Assembly: GCA_902796525.1 (NCBI GenBank)
Contig: CADBPB010000058.1
Span: 1 to 5,763, forward strand
Length of the DNA stretch: 5,763 bases
Direction of reading: 5' to 3'
Origin: an uncultured Erysipelotrichaceae bacterium
GTDB taxonomy: Bacteria > Bacillota_I > Bacilli_A > Erysipelotrichales > Erysipelotrichaceae
Below the pieces are notes generated by a model. It saw only the letters and a list, made by a program, of their open reading frames with translations, did no database searches and was not told the DNA's origin. Shown here piece after piece: positions 5,455-5,763 of the stretch (the first letter of the stretch is position 1; each line of letters begins with the position of its first letter). The position numbers and the translations under genes are program-made.

Positions 5455-5763
5455 CTATTCGAACAGGATATCCGGATAAGTCCCGTCGTCCTTGAGGGAC
5501 TGTATCTTCTCGACGACGATCGGCCGGTCTTCCTTGTAGGTGACACCGAACCAGCTGTCGCTGGAAGTGAGGACCTTGACCTTTGCCAGACCGCGATCGA
5601 CCAGGACGCCTACATGATTTGGCAGCAGGGCTTCATATTTCAGAGGATTGTTTCTGATCCCTTCCGGCAGTTCTTCCCTGAAGATCTCGTCAAGCTGTCG
5701 GATCACATTCGGCGTGAAGCCCCAGAAGTTCATCGATACAGGCACATCGGCCGCGATCGGCTG
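5455..5763 (-). CDS. Nucleotidyltransferase-like protein (sugar-phosphate type), C-terminal part
   Basis: The last 102 residues of a minus-strand gene are visible, ending in TAG at 5455-5457; the coding frame stays open to the window edge, so the start lies outside. The PVSMNFWGFTPNV segment, then a region with KYEALLPNHVGVLVDRG, then KVKVLTSSDSWFGVTYKED and an ending near GTYPDILFE resemble the C-terminus of a family of about 300-residue nucleotidyltransferases that make NDP-sugars. In that family, as I recall it, VSMN(F/M)WGF and WFGVTYKEDRP are recurrent. The catalytic N-terminal GxGxR motif cannot be seen here, so activity and sugar are unknown. The gene is convergent with rpsI and shares the short intergenic region with its terminator. 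Confidence 0.72.
   Translation of the reverse strand, partial: QPIAADVPVSMNFWGFTPNVIRQLDEIFREELPEGIRNNPLKYEALLPNHVGVLVDRGLAKVKVLTSSDSWFGVTYKEDRPIVVEKIQSLKDDGTYPDILFE

Noticed and set aside
5743..5745. GTG at 5745 as the true start of the minus-strand gene
   Set aside because: The frame continues open to 5763 with plausible sequence and the visible part matches only the C-terminus of a larger protein, so the gene is cut by the window edge.

Overview
The window looks like chromosomal DNA from a low-to-moderate G+C Firmicute. The support is a T-box leader, strong AAGGAGG-type ribosome binding sites, lipoprotein export of the binding protein and an rplM-rpsI pair. TGA ends three of the genes, so a mycoplasma code is excluded. 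Protein style is compatible with Erysipelotrichia or a relative, but that placement is an inference from memory, not a measurement.

Region 1 (1-4433) is one transport/peptidase operon. A sigma-A type promoter (28-56) drives a T-box leader (about 62-285). Its specifier position reads CGC (Arg) and its T-loop bulge reads UGGU; it ends in an intrinsic terminator. Four genes follow in tight order: a lipoprotein amino-acid binding protein (381-1340), a permease (1342-2007), an ATPase (2000-2743) and a cytoplasmic M14 zinc carboxypeptidase (2754-4433). The likely logic is that uncharged tRNA-Arg switches on uptake of arginine or a related basic amino acid or peptide, and an intracellular carboxypeptidase trims peptides.

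The most unusual object is the binding protein. Its two halves are in swapped order: after the lipoprotein signal comes what is normally the C-terminal half of a type II amino-acid binding protein, then an acidic linker, then what is normally the N-terminal half. Both ligand-contacting regions are present, so it reads as a natural circular permutation rather than a broken gene. A second oddity is a nested upstream start (306) with a better ribosome binding site and three consecutive CGA Arg codons directly downstream of an Arg-type T-box.

Region 2 (4434-5440) is the ribosomal protein pair rplM-rpsI with its own promoter, a short leader that may fold over the ribosome binding site, and a strong terminator. 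Region 3 (5455-5763) is the 3' end of a convergent minus-strand gene, probably a sugar-phosphate nucleotidyltransferase-like protein, cut by the window edge. No mobile element, CRISPR array, tRNA or rRNA was seen.
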